From contig JAFUOS010000020.1 of the NCBI GenBank assembly GCA_017472665.1, positions 45,107 through 109,106 on the forward strand: a stretch of DNA of 64,000 nucleotides. The letters are read 5' to 3'. Below the pieces are notes generated by a model that ran no database searches, had not been told where the DNA came from, and was given only the letters and a program-made list of their open reading frames with translations. Shown here piece after piece: positions 29,567 through 39,344 of the stretch. This DNA comes from Tyzzerella sp. (GTDB lineage Bacteria > Bacillota > Clostridia > Lachnospirales > Lachnospiraceae). The position numbers were made by a program, and so were the translations under genes. How positions within the stretch are numbered: position 1 is the first letter of the stretch; every line of letters begins with the position of its first letter.

Positions 29567-31252
29567 AAAAGGCGCAGGCCCAACATCCAAAAATTCACGA
29601 TGAAATTCCTTTTGTGAAAAAGTTTCTCCTTTCGCTTCAATATACTCGCGTTTCAACTCCAAAATTTCCACATACCCCACATAATAAGACACATAATTTG
29701 CAGGGTCTCCAACAATCAATTCATAAATCTTCTGAATTGTCTCAGAATCTTCAATCCCATATGTGGAAAAAAATTGTTCCGTCCGTTCCAAATTCCAGCC
29801 ATTATAATGAATTCCAATATCAGTCAGGGCGTAGAGGCCAAGAATCAAAGAATTATTCTTCTGCAAGAGTGCAGCATAAGGTTTTTCGAGAGAGCTTAAG
29901 TAGTAAGAACACATTTCGGCATACGTTGCCCAACCTTCTACATACCCCTTAAAGTTAAACAATGTGCGCAGTGGGTCCGGGTCTTGGGCTGCATAATAAG
30001 TGGTCTGGTAAAGATGCCCCGGATAACCTTCGTGTGCAAGTGTAGTAAATAAATGAATATCCTGTAGAGAACTGCCCTGATTAATATAAATTACATTTTC
30101 TATTGCATTATCAATAGCAGGAATCAAATAAAATGCAGGACTTAAATATGGTTCTAGTGCTTCCGGCACATATTTGACTTCCACATTTACATCTTTGGCA
30201 GCAGGGAAGGCCGATGAAATTTGCTCGGACAAATCTTCCAGTATTTTTTCGGGAGAAGTGGATACTGTCGTAGACACATCTTCTATGACGGTAGGGTTCT
30301 CAGAAATGACGTCGTGCATATCCAAAATATCCTCTGCAATCTGTTTTTCAATTAAGGCTGAAATATCATCGACGGACCGCGCAGAGCCTGTTTCGCGAGC
30401 AACGAGATAGCTATAATAATTTTTTCCGCCGGAGAGATAGCAAAGCCCCTGTTCATTTTTGCCAGTGCCTTTTAGCTCTGTAAGGGCGGAGATTAAGGAT
30501 TCATAAGCGGGAAGCATAGCTGTTTCTAATACGGTTTTATTTTGAGAAATATAGCTATTTTTTGCTTCGACAGATAAATTTTCTAGGGAAGCAAGACGTT
30601 CTTCGAAAGTCGATAACAGGTAATTATTTTCTCCCATAGAAAGAAATGCGTTGCATTGCTCAATCACGTTGCCTGCGGTGCAATCTGCCATAAATAGTCC
30701 GGCATCTGATTTTAGGTGTTCAAATCGAATGAGAGAAGCAAAATAGTCTGGAGTGGTTTCAAGCAAGGCAAGATAAGTGTCCACGTCATCCTGGGTGTAA
30801 AAACTATATTCTGCGAGAAGCACGGGGAGCTGCGCGTGAATCCCTGTAATGGGACTTAGAGGCTCTTCATAAAGAGCGTAAGCCACCCCTTCTTTGGAAG
30901 TCTCTAAATAATAAGATAGAACATCGTATGTAAGTTGATTTTCTTTGGAAAGTGCCTTGCGGGAAAACTTATTGAGGGAAGCTTGACAGTTTTCAATTGC
31001 GGCAAGGGAGGCGGTTTCATTTACATCATAGGAACCTAGTGTGATAGTAGTGTCTGAGATGCCGTAGGCTTCTGGATTTTGAATGGAATAATGCAAACCT
31101 AAGGTGGTAGAAGCCACGTCCTGCTTGAAAAGTTCCAAGGTAAAGTGTTCGAAGGCGGCGTCTGCGTTAGTCGGAATGGAAATGTTAGAGCAGCCGGGAA
31201 GCAAAAGCGTAAACGAAAGAAATAGCGTGGCGAGATGTTTTTTAAATTTCAT
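29534..31252 (-). CDS. DUF885 family lipoprotein (putative zinc peptidase)
   Basis: 572 residues. The signal peptide ends in lipobox LLLPGC, so it is a membrane-anchored extracellular lipoprotein. The DUF885 core has LAHEGYPGHLYQ, an HExxxH-type zinc-binding motif, with GYVEGWATYAE further on supplying a likely third ligand. Proteins of this family are predicted metallopeptidases; few are characterised. It is transcribed on the minus strand, alone. Its stop codon region has been tandemly amplified. Confidence 0.82.
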   Translation of the reverse strand: MKFKKHLATLFLSFTLLLPGCSNISIPTNADAAFEHFTLELFKQDVASTTLGLHYSIQNPEAYGISDTTITLGSYDVNETASLAAIENCQASLNKFSRKALSKENQLTYDVLSYYLETSKEGVAYALYEEPLSPITGIHAQLPVLLAEYSFYTQDDVDTYLALLETTPDYFASLIRFEHLKSDAGLFMADCTAGNVIEQCNAFLSMGENNYLLSTFEERLASLENLSVEAKNSYISQNKTVLETAMLPAYESLISALTELKGTGKNEQGLCYLSGGKNYYSYLVARETGSARSVDDISALIEKQIAEDILDMHDVISENPTVIEDVSTTVSTSPEKILEDLSEQISSAFPAAKDVNVEVKYVPEALEPYLSPAFYLIPAIDNAIENVIYINQGSSLQDIHLFTTLAHEGYPGHLYQTTYYAAQDPDPLRTLFNFKGYVEGWATYAEMCSYYLSSLEKPYAALLQKNNSLILGLYALTDIGIHYNGWNLERTEQFFSTYGIEDSETIQKIYELIVGDPANYVSYYVGYVEILELKREYIEAKGETFSQKEFHREFLDVGPAPFEIVRKQLLGT

Positions 31253-31345
31253 AAAAATACTCCAAATTGATTTTTCTTTATTTTATGTGAGACAAAGTGT
31301 GAGTATGAAGAAATGCAAAAAAGGAACAGGGCTAAAGTTGATTAG

Positions 31346-31376
31346 GGACGCAGTAAAATTTAATTTTACTGCGTCC
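31346..31376. terminator. Hairpin at the 3' end of the AbgT transporter gene
   Basis: GGACGCAGTAAAATT / AATTTTACTGCGTCC, a 15-bp near-perfect stem 10 bases beyond the transporter stop. It has no long T-run, but its position suits 3'-end formation for the minus-strand gene. Confidence 0.55.
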
Positions 31377-31385
31377 TCAATTGAA

Positions 31386-32954
31386 CTACATCGTATAGAA
31401 AAGGATGGTATCCACGCCAATTGGAATACCAAGTACCACCCAAATTACCAGCAATAATGTCCAAAAAATTAAAAATACAATTGAGTATGGAATCATAGTA
31501 GCTGTAATGGTACCGATGCCGGCTTTCTTGTCGTAACGTTGGGCAAAGGTGAGAATTACTGCAAAGTAGGTCATCATTGGTGTAATGATGTTGGTGGCAG
31601 AATCCCCAATTCTGTATGCTAACTGACAAAGCTCCGGGCTGTAACCTAACAGCATAAACATTGGTACAAATACCGGCGCAAGGATGTTCCATTTCGCGGA
31701 AGCAGAACCCATAAATAAGTTCATAAATGCCGAAAACAATACAAAAATGATGATTAATGGAATCAATCCAATGTCAACACTTTTGAAGAAGTTGGCACCG
31801 GTTAAGGCAATGATTGTACCTAGTTTTGTATAGTTAAAGTAGTTAATAAATTGTGCGGCAACAAATGCCAATGCAAGAAATGGTCCCATAGATGCCATTG
31901 ATTTTGCCATGGAGTTACATACACCATTTTCTTTTGTAAATGCACCCACTGTTTTTCCGTAAGCAATACCCGGCAGCATAAACAGGAATGTGATTAATAT
32001 TACAATGCCATTTACAAAAGGAGAGGTCGGGTTCCCGAAAATCTTCCCATTTTCATTTACCAAAAATGAATTTGGCCATACGCAGGCAATTACAACTGCT
32101 GCTACAAAAATAAGTGCAACGATTCCTGCATTTCGGAGTCCTTTTCTTTCTTTGTCCGTAATGGTTGTTAAAGTCTGGTCTTCTTCACTCTCCAGAGTGC
32201 CGCTGTAAGCGCCTAAGCGGGGTTCGACAATTTTATCTGTTACAATTGCACCTAAAATTGTAATTAAAAATGTAGAGGCAATTAAGAAAAAGTAATTTCC
32301 CATAACGGATACTTTATAATTAGGGTCGATAATTTCGACTGCCGTCTGAGAAATACCGGCAAGCATTGGTTCCAATGCACCGATTAATAAATTGGCAGAA
32401 TATCCACCGGAGACACCTGCAAATGCAGCTGCAAATCCGGCCATTGGGTGACGGCCATAGGCGCGGAAAATCATGGCACCGAGTGGAATCAGGATTACAT
32501 ATCCAGCGTCACTGGCAACGTTGGACATGACACCGAGAAACACGACTGCAGGGGTGATTAGTTTAGCAGGTGTTACTTTTACGGCTGCTTTTAATAATGT
32601 ATGAATCAGTCCTGACTGCTCTGCAACTCCTACTCCGAGCATGGCAACAAGCACCACGCCAAGCGGCGCATAAGAAGTAAAGTTGTTGATGGCGCTTGTC
32701 AACATATAAGTCAATCCTTCTTTAGAAAGAAGGCTTACTGCAGTTACTGTGGTTTCCTGAAGCTCACCATTTACAATGAGTTCCCCAGTGGCGGAGACGC
32801 CGAGCATGGAACAAATGGCGGAAATGATAACGACTGCAGCCGCGAAAATAGAAAATAGTACAATCGGATGTGGCAGTCGATTGCCAAAAGTCTCAATCCC
32901 GCCAAGCCAACGGTTATAAAGGCTGACTTTGTTCTTCGATTTTGATTTTGTCAT
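31386..32954 (-). CDS. AbgT family transporter
   Basis: 522 residues, about 11-12 membrane helices. Family hallmarks: RLPHPIVLFSIFA near the N-terminus, ASDAGYVILIPLGAMIF, GRHPMAGFAAAFAGVSGGYSAN and GDSATNIITPMMTYF. AbgT carriers import p-aminobenzoyl-glutamate or export sulfonamides; which applies here cannot be decided. A DUF885 peptidase gene follows on the same strand 133 bases downstream, but no AbgA/B-type amidohydrolase is near. Confidence 0.9.
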   Translation of the reverse strand: MTKSKSKNKVSLYNRWLGGIETFGNRLPHPIVLFSIFAAAVVIISAICSMLGVSATGELIVNGELQETTVTAVSLLSKEGLTYMLTSAINNFTSYAPLGVVLVAMLGVGVAEQSGLIHTLLKAAVKVTPAKLITPAVVFLGVMSNVASDAGYVILIPLGAMIFRAYGRHPMAGFAAAFAGVSGGYSANLLIGALEPMLAGISQTAVEIIDPNYKVSVMGNYFFLIASTFLITILGAIVTDKIVEPRLGAYSGTLESEEDQTLTTITDKERKGLRNAGIVALIFVAAVVIACVWPNSFLVNENGKIFGNPTSPFVNGIVILITFLFMLPGIAYGKTVGAFTKENGVCNSMAKSMASMGPFLALAFVAAQFINYFNYTKLGTIIALTGANFFKSVDIGLIPLIIIFVLFSAFMNLFMGSASAKWNILAPVFVPMFMLLGYSPELCQLAYRIGDSATNIITPMMTYFAVILTFAQRYDKKAGIGTITATMIPYSIVFLIFWTLLLVIWVVLGIPIGVDTILFYTM

Positions 32955-33178
32955 TTGAATCTCTCCTTTATTTTAATTTTTGATATCCATTTCTTTCTAG
33001 TATGCCCGAAATGTGAGTATACTAACGGCAAGATTTTAGCATTTGGGTGTAGAAGCGGTCAATTGATTTGGGGGAATTCCAGTAATATGCTAAATAATAC
33101 AAATAATGGAAATTTATATCGAAACAGCAGATTATGTGCTATAATGAGAAAAATGATTCGGAAAGGAGCAAAACACCT

Positions 33179-33937
33179 ATGAAATATGAAGATGTTCTCG
33201 CATGGTGGAAGAAAGAGAAAACAGATACAAAAGAAGATATCTATACTGTACTTGACAACTTTAAGATATTGTTTGCATACCATTCCGGAAAGATTGAAAA
33301 TGAAACAATTACACTCCATGACACACGAGAAATCTTTGAGAATGGAAGTGTAATCAATTATACGGGTGATTTGCGAACTCTGTTTGAAATCAAAAATCAG
33401 AAAGATTGTTTTGAATTTCTGGTTGAAAAAATAGTGAAGAAAGAGAAAATAACGCTGGATTTCATTCGTGAACTGCATCTGCAGCTGATGAAAGGGTGTT
33501 ATGATGAGACTCGTTATAAAAAAGGAGAAAGACCTGGTGAATGGAAGAAACATGATTATGTTACGGGCGATGGCGTAGGCGCGCCGCCAGAAGAAGTGGA
33601 GTCGGAACTTTCTGAATTGTTGGAAGAGATAAACGAAGCAGATGGGGGAGATGTGCTGACGATTGCTGCTTATCTGCATCTTCGCTTTGAAGAAGTGCAT
33701 CCGTTTGCAGATGGGAATGGACGTGTAGGAAGAACCTTGCTCAACTATTATCTGATGACACATGGATATCCGCCGCTTGTTTTATATAGTGAAGACAAAA
33801 AGACTTATTATCTGGCACTGTCTGTTTATGATAAAACAGGAGAGATTTCTGGATTCAAAGAGTTTTTGAAAGAACAGATGGTTAAAACGTGGGAGAAGAA
33901 AAAGAAAGTGCCGGTGAATTTAAATATGTTTTTGTAA
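33179..33937 (+). CDS. Fic domain protein (class II, N-terminal inhibitory helix)
   Basis: 252 residues. The active-site motif HPFADGNGRVGR is complete (catalytic His, GNGR anion site), so AMP transfer to target hydroxyls is possible. Near residues 40-46 the segment HSGKIENE fits the inhibitory (S/T)xxxE(G/N) helix, which blocks ATP binding in class II Fic proteins until relieved. No antitoxin partner gene is adjacent. Start 33179 is set by AAAGGAG; an in-frame ATG at 33134 has no site. Confidence 0.9.
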   Translation: MKYEDVLAWWKKEKTDTKEDIYTVLDNFKILFAYHSGKIENETITLHDTREIFENGSVINYTGDLRTLFEIKNQKDCFEFLVEKIVKKEKITLDFIRELHLQLMKGCYDETRYKKGERPGEWKKHDYVTGDGVGAPPEEVESELSELLEEINEADGGDVLTIAAYLHLRFEEVHPFADGNGRVGRTLLNYYLMTHGYPPLVLYSEDKKTYYLALSVYDKTGEISGFKEFLKEQMVKTWEKKKKVPVNLNMFL

Positions 33938-33951
33938 CGATATAGCAACCC

Positions 33952-34352
33952 TTGACATATGCTATCTTTTTGTGTTACTCTTTCAGAGTATTAAATCTTG
34001 AAAAACGCAGTGACGAAAAGAGTACATTTTTGAAAGCCCTACAGAGAATTCCCAGTGGCTGAGAGGGATGAGCGGAAGAAAGTGGAAGATGGCTTCTGAG
34101 CGGTGTGCTGAGCGAATGAATTGCAGAGATGTGGACAAGGTGTACATTGCTTTGCAAATCAAAGTTAGGTACAATGGGTTCGCCCTTTACAGCGAGAAAG
34201 TTATTTTGTAAGACAAGCCTTCGAAGGTTGGCATGCATCTTGAATGTAACTTGTTGAGGCTGGCATCGTGAGGTGTCGGCGAAGAGAAGTGGTAACACGG
34301 TATTTAGCCCGTCTTCTTATTTTGAAAATATAGAAGATGCGGCTTTTTTTAT
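33952..34352 (+). ncRNA. T-box riboswitch (tRNA-Met sensing) controlling metG
   Basis: A TTGACA box at 33952 precedes a canonical T-box leader: CGCAGTGACGAAAAGAGTAC, then CAGAGAATTCCCAGTGGCTGA in stem I, the T-box sequence GTGGTAACACGG (about 34291) and a terminator (AGCCCGTCTTCT ... AGAAGATGCGGCT plus seven T, ending at 34352). The TGGT of the T-box would pair with ACCA, the 3' end of an A73 tRNA such as tRNA-Met. GAATGAA at about 34115 offers an AUG specifier codon. Uncharged tRNA-Met would stabilise the antiterminator and turn on metG. Confidence 0.9.
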
Positions 34353-34407
34353 TGATGGATGGTAGGAAGATTTATCAATGAATACCTTTAAAAATGGAGG
34401 AAAGAAC

Positions 34408-36309
34408 ATGGAAAACAAAAAGTTTTATATGACAACAGCGATTGCCTACACATCAGGCAAACCGCACATCGGAAACACATACGAATTCGTATTGGCTGAT
34501 GCTATCGCAAGATACAAAAGAAGTCAAGGCTACGACGTATTTTTCCAAACAGGAACAGATGAACATGGACAAAAAATTGAATTAAAAGCACAGGAAGCAG
34601 GCGTTACACCAAAAGAATTCGTAGATGGTGTTGCCGCTCAGGTAAAAGACATCGCAGACCTGATGAATACTTCTTATGATAAATTCATTCGTACAACAGA
34701 CGATTATCATGAAAAACAAGTACAGAAGATTTTCAAAAAATTGTACGATCAAGGCGACATTTACAAAGGACATTATGAAGGTATGTACTGTACCCCTTGT
34801 GAATCATTTTTCACAGAATCTCAATTAGTAGATGGAAAATGTCCAGACTGTGGACGTGAAGTACAGCCTGCAAAAGAAGAAGCATATTTCTTCAAAATGA
34901 GCAAATATGCGGACAGATTAATTGAACACATCAATACACACCCAGAATTTATTCAACCAGTTTCACGTAAAAATGAGATGATGAATAACTTCTTATTACC
35001 AGGACTTCAGGATCTTTGTGTATCCAGAACTTCATTTAAATGGGGGATTCCGGTAGACTTTGATGACAGACATGTCGTTTATGTATGGCTTGATGCGCTT
35101 ACAAACTACATCACAGGCATCGGCTATGACTGCGATGGCGAAAGCACGCAGCAGTTCAAGAAAGACTGGCCGGCAGACTTGCATTTAATCGGAAAAGATA
35201 TTATTCGTTTTCATACGATTTATTGGCCGATTTTCTTGATGGCGTTGGATTTACCACTTCCAAAACAAATTTTTGGACATCCATGGCTGCTCCAAGGCGA
35301 TGGCAAGATGAGTAAATCAAAAGGAAATGTCATTTACGCAGATGAACTTGTAAATATGTTTGGCGTAGATGCAGTGCGTTACTTCTTGCTTCATGAAATG
35401 CCATTTGATAACGACGGTGTGATTACATGGGAGTTAATGGTAGAGCGTATTAATTCCGACCTTGCAAACACATTAGGAAATCTTGTAAACAGAACGATTT
35501 CTATGACAAATAAATATTTTGGCGGAAGTGTTACAGATAAGGGCGTTGTGGCTGATGTAGATGCTGATTTGAAGGCAGTTGTAGATGGAACACCAGCTGC
35601 TGTTGATGCGAAGATGGAGAATCTTCGTGTGGCTGATGCAATCACAGAAATTTGGGGCTTGTTCAAACGTTGTAACAAATATATTGACGAAACAATGCCA
35701 TGGGCATTAGCAAAAGATGAGGCACAAAAAGACAGACTGGAAACTGTACTTTTCAACTTAATTGACAGCATTGAAAAAGGTGCGAAGTTATTAGCTTCAT
35801 TCTTACCAGAAACAGCTGAGAGGATTTTGAAACAGACAAATGGTGGAAATGTAACAGACAAGCCAGAAATCTTATTTGCACGTTTGGATATGGAAGAAGT
35901 ATTGAAAAAAGTAGAAGAACTTCATCCAGCAGTAGAGGAAGAAGCTGCAGTGGAAGAGGATGTAATTGATATTGAACCAAAAGAAGAGATTACATTTGAA
36001 GATTTTGAAAAAATGCAGTTCCAGGTTGGTGAGATTATCGCTTGTGAGGAAGTGAAGAAGTCGAAGAAACTGCTTTGTTCTCAGGTGAAGATTGGAAGTC
36101 AGGTAAAACAGATTGTTTCGGGTATCAAAGCTCACTATACAGCGGAAGAGATGGTTGGTAAGAAAGTAATGGTACTTGTGAATTTGAAACCTGCTAAGTT
36201 AGCTGGCGTATTATCAGAGGGCATGCTCTTGTGTGCAGAAGATGCGGATGGAAATCTTGCACTTATGACACCGGAGAAAGAGATGCCGGCTGGAGCAGAG
36301 ATTGCTTAA
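34408..36309 (+). CDS. metG: Methionyl-tRNA synthetase
   Basis: 633 residues. Class I synthetase: HIGN form of the HIGH motif (GKPHIGNTYEF), zinc-binding CTPC...CPDC, KMSKS loop in GDGKMSKSKGN. The C-terminal ~110 residues are an EMAP/Trbp111-like tRNA-binding domain fused through an acidic linker. Start 34408 has GGAGGAAAG upstream; an in-frame ATG at 34378 precedes that site and would add ten residues. Confidence 0.96.
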   Translation: MENKKFYMTTAIAYTSGKPHIGNTYEFVLADAIARYKRSQGYDVFFQTGTDEHGQKIELKAQEAGVTPKEFVDGVAAQVKDIADLMNTSYDKFIRTTDDYHEKQVQKIFKKLYDQGDIYKGHYEGMYCTPCESFFTESQLVDGKCPDCGREVQPAKEEAYFFKMSKYADRLIEHINTHPEFIQPVSRKNEMMNNFLLPGLQDLCVSRTSFKWGIPVDFDDRHVVYVWLDALTNYITGIGYDCDGESTQQFKKDWPADLHLIGKDIIRFHTIYWPIFLMALDLPLPKQIFGHPWLLQGDGKMSKSKGNVIYADELVNMFGVDAVRYFLLHEMPFDNDGVITWELMVERINSDLANTLGNLVNRTISMTNKYFGGSVTDKGVVADVDADLKAVVDGTPAAVDAKMENLRVADAITEIWGLFKRCNKYIDETMPWALAKDEAQKDRLETVLFNLIDSIEKGAKLLASFLPETAERILKQTNGGNVTDKPEILFARLDMEEVLKKVEELHPAVEEEAAVEEDVIDIEPKEEITFEDFEKMQFQVGEIIACEEVKKSKKLLCSQVKIGSQVKQIVSGIKAHYTAEEMVGKKVMVLVNLKPAKLAGVLSEGMLLCAEDADGNLALMTPEKEMPAGAEIA

Positions 36310-36454
36310 GGCGACTTATTGTTGTGCGAGTAAGAAATTTTGTGAACGATATGGTTGGTTGAATCCATTCGAGGGTATATAGAAATTAGGAAGATTTCGT
36401 GCAGTGAAAATTCAAATATGACATTAGTATTGACGCAGAAAGGGGAAATCAAAA

Positions 36455-37435
36455 ATGATTAGAATTGGTATCGTAGGATACGGAAACATCGGACGTGGTG
36501 TGGAACTTGCAATCGAACGCAACGATGACATGGAATTAGTAGCAGTTGTCACACGTCGTAATCCAGAAACAGTAAACGTATTAACAGAAGGCGTAAAGAA
36601 AGTACATCTTGATGACGTTCTTTCATTAAAAGGTGAAGTAGACGTTATGATTCTTTGCGGAGGTTCTGCAACAGACCTTCCAGTCATGGGACCACAACTT
36701 GTAGCAAACTTCAACACAATTGACAGTTTCGATACACATGCAAAGATTCCAGAATACTTTGCAAACATGGACGCAGCTGCAAAAGAAGGAAATACAGTAG
36801 GTATCATCTCAGTAGGCTGGGACCCAGGTATGTTCTCACTGAACAGAATTTACGCAGAATCGATTTTAGTACAAGGCAGCACATACACATTCTGGGGCAA
36901 AGGCGTAAGCCAAGGACATTCAGATGCAATCCGCCGTGTGCCAGGAGTAAAAAATGGTATCCAGTACACAGTGCCAATTGAAGCAGCGGTGGAAGAAGTA
37001 AGAAGCGGAAGCGAACCACAGCTTACAACAAGACAAAAACATTTAAGAGAATGCTACGTAGTACCAGAAGAAGGAGCAGATCTTGCTGCAATCGAAGAAG
37101 CAATCAAGACCATGCCAAACTACTTCTCAGATTACGATACAACAGTAACATTTATCACAGAAGAAGAATTAAAAGCAAATCACAGCAAAATGCCACACGG
37201 CGGTTTTGTAATCCGTACAGGAGAAACTGGAAGAAGCGGCAACAAGCACGTGATTGAATACTCATTGAAATTAGATTCAAATCCAGAGTTTACTTCAAGC
37301 GTATTAGTTGCTTATGCAAGAGCAGCTTACAGACTTGCAGCAAAAGGAGAATGTGGTGCGAAGAGCGTATTTGACATTGCGCCAGCATTGTTATCACAAA
37401 AAACTCCAGAACAACTTCGCAAAGAAATTTTGTAA
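36455..37435 (+). CDS. ddh: meso-Diaminopimelate D-dehydrogenase
   Basis: 326 residues. NADPH-dependent reductive amination of tetrahydrodipicolinate directly to meso-DAP, a one-step branch of lysine/peptidoglycan synthesis found in a limited set of bacteria. Rossmann motif GIVGYGNIGRGVE, FDTHAKIPEYF, ISVGWDPGMFSLNR and GKGVSQGHSDAIRR are diagnostic. Good ribosome site AAAGGGG. Confidence 0.95.
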   Translation: MIRIGIVGYGNIGRGVELAIERNDDMELVAVVTRRNPETVNVLTEGVKKVHLDDVLSLKGEVDVMILCGGSATDLPVMGPQLVANFNTIDSFDTHAKIPEYFANMDAAAKEGNTVGIISVGWDPGMFSLNRIYAESILVQGSTYTFWGKGVSQGHSDAIRRVPGVKNGIQYTVPIEAAVEEVRSGSEPQLTTRQKHLRECYVVPEEGADLAAIEEAIKTMPNYFSDYDTTVTFITEEELKANHSKMPHGGFVIRTGETGRSGNKHVIEYSLKLDSNPEFTSSVLVAYARAAYRLAAKGECGAKSVFDIAPALLSQKTPEQLRKEIL

Positions 37436-37482
37436 GAAAAGCTTGGGCAATCCCCAATAAAAAGAAATGTGAGGAAACAGAT

Positions 37483-38256
37483 ATGACTCCCATGATTTTT
37501 GACAGTCATGCACATTATGATTCGGGACAATTTGATGAAGACCGTGATGAGATTCTAAATTCCATGCAGGAAAATGGTGTCGGCACGATTGTCAACTCAG
37601 CTGCCGACTGGGATTCCGTGACAGAAGTAGTGGAACTTGCCGAAAAATATCCATTTGTTTACGCAGCAGTCGGCCTGCATCCGGACGAAGTGGGTGATTT
37701 AGATGAAGAACGTTTTGCTTATTTGAAAGCACAGTGCCAGAAAGAAAAAGTTGTGGCAGTTGGTGAAATTGGTCTTGATTATTATTGGGATAACGAGTCG
37801 CATGATGTTCAGAAAAAATGGTTCATCAGGCAATTGGAACTTGCAAGAGAATTGGATTTGCCAGTGATTATTCACAGCAGAGATGCAGCTGAAGACACTC
37901 TGAAAATTATGAAAGAGCATGGACAGGGACTTCGAGGAGTGATTCACTGTTTTTCTTATTCAAAGGAGCTTGCAAGGGAATATGTGAAGATGGGATTCTA
38001 CATTGGAGTCGGTGGTGTTGTCACTTTTAAGAATGGCAAGAAACTGAAAGAGATTGTGGAAGAGATTCCATTGGAACGGATTTTATTAGAAACAGATTGT
38101 CCGTATCTGGCGCCGGTGCCGTTTCGGGGAAAACGAAATTCTTCTCTGTATATTCCGTATATTGCGGAGGAGATTGCGAACCTCAAAGGGGTTACGTATG
38201 AAGAAGTGGTGGCGCAGACGGAGTTGAATGCTAAAAAATTGTTTGGTATTATTTAA
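37483..38256 (+). CDS. tatD: TatD family metal-dependent DNase
   Basis: 257 residues. Two-metal TIM-barrel hydrolase: FDSHAHYD, GEIGLDYYW, PVIIHSRDA, HCFSYS and LLETDCPYL. TatD proteins are 3'-5' exonucleases acting on damaged or fragmenting DNA. It is followed within 20 bases by rsmA, an arrangement common in Firmicutes. Confidence 0.94.
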   Translation: MTPMIFDSHAHYDSGQFDEDRDEILNSMQENGVGTIVNSAADWDSVTEVVELAEKYPFVYAAVGLHPDEVGDLDEERFAYLKAQCQKEKVVAVGEIGLDYYWDNESHDVQKKWFIRQLELARELDLPVIIHSRDAAEDTLKIMKEHGQGLRGVIHCFSYSKELAREYVKMGFYIGVGGVVTFKNGKKLKEIVEEIPLERILLETDCPYLAPVPFRGKRNSSLYIPYIAEEIANLKGVTYEEVVAQTELNAKKLFGII

Positions 38257-38272
38257 GACGAGAGGTAAATGT

Positions 38273-39145
38273 ATGACGAAGCCAACATTAGGCAATCCAC
38301 AAAATACAATCGAAATATTGCAAAAATACGGTTTTTCATTTCAAAAGAAATTTGGACAAAACTTTTTGATTGATACTCACGTATTGGACAAGATTATCGC
38401 ATCAGCCAACATCACAAAAGATGACATGGTGTTAGAAATCGGTCCGGGTATCGGTACGATGACGCAATATTTGGCATGTGCTGCGCGAAAAGTCGTTGCA
38501 GTCGAAATCGATAAAGCATTGATTCCAATTCTTGCGGATACATTAAGCGCATACGATAACGTCACAGTTATTAACGAAGATGTTCTGAAAGTAGATATTG
38601 CACAACTTGCAGAGGAATACAATGGCGGTAAGCCAATCAAAGTCGTCGCAAACCTGCCATATTACATTACAACGCCGATTATTATGGGGCTGTACGAAAG
38701 CCATGTGCCGATTGAAAGTATTACAGTCATGGTACAAAAAGAAGTGGCTGACCGAATGCAGACGGGTCCTGGAAGCAAGGATTACGGGGCATTATCTTTG
38801 GCAGTGCAATATTATGCGGAGCCATACATCGTCGCAAATGTTCCACCAAACTGCTTTATGCCAAGACCAAACGTAGGGTCAGCGGTCATCAGGCTGACCA
38901 GCCATAAAGAGCCGCCAGTTCAGGTGGAAAATGAAAAACTGATGTTTCAGATTATTCGTGCTTCTTTTAATCAGAGAAGAAAGACGCTTGCAAATGGGCT
39001 TAATAATTCGCCGGAGATTCATCTTCCGAAAGAAGTGATTATTAGTGCGATTGAAAGTCTTGGAAAAGGAGCGAGTGTGAGAGGCGAGGCACTTACGCTG
39101 CAAGAGTTCGCGGAACTGAGTAATACGATAAATAAACAAATATAA
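38273..39145 (+). CDS. rsmA: 16S rRNA (adenine1518-N6/adenine1519-N6) dimethyltransferase
   Basis: 290 residues. KsgA/RsmA dimethylates two adenines in helix 45 of 16S rRNA, a late 30S checkpoint. FGQNFLID, SAM motif EIGPGIGTMTQYLA and catalytic NLPYYITTPI are present. Start 38273 (GAGAGG upstream) avoids a longer in-frame ATG at 38228 that lies inside tatD. Confidence 0.95.
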   Translation: MTKPTLGNPQNTIEILQKYGFSFQKKFGQNFLIDTHVLDKIIASANITKDDMVLEIGPGIGTMTQYLACAARKVVAVEIDKALIPILADTLSAYDNVTVINEDVLKVDIAQLAEEYNGGKPIKVVANLPYYITTPIIMGLYESHVPIESITVMVQKEVADRMQTGPGSKDYGALSLAVQYYAEPYIVANVPPNCFMPRPNVGSAVIRLTSHKEPPVQVENEKLMFQIIRASFNQRRKTLANGLNNSPEIHLPKEVIISAIESLGKGASVRGEALTLQEFAELSNTINKQI

Positions 39146-39170
39146 TTTTACAAAAATAGTTTGTTATAAG

Positions 39171-39200
39171 CGGGCGGATTCGAGAGAGTCCGCCCTTTTT
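39171..39200 (+). terminator. Terminator of tatD-rsmA
   Basis: GGGCGGATtc...gaGTCCGCCC then TTTTTG. Confidence 0.88.
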
Positions 39201-39344
39201 GTGCAAGTTGAGTAAATTTCTTCCATTTTATTTAAGAATTATTCATATTCTCTTTATTGCTTTCATCCGCATGTTTTAGTATAATGTAACTTACATTTGG
39301 ACGTGGGCACTATGCCCATTTTAGGAAAAGAAAGGAGAATGCCA

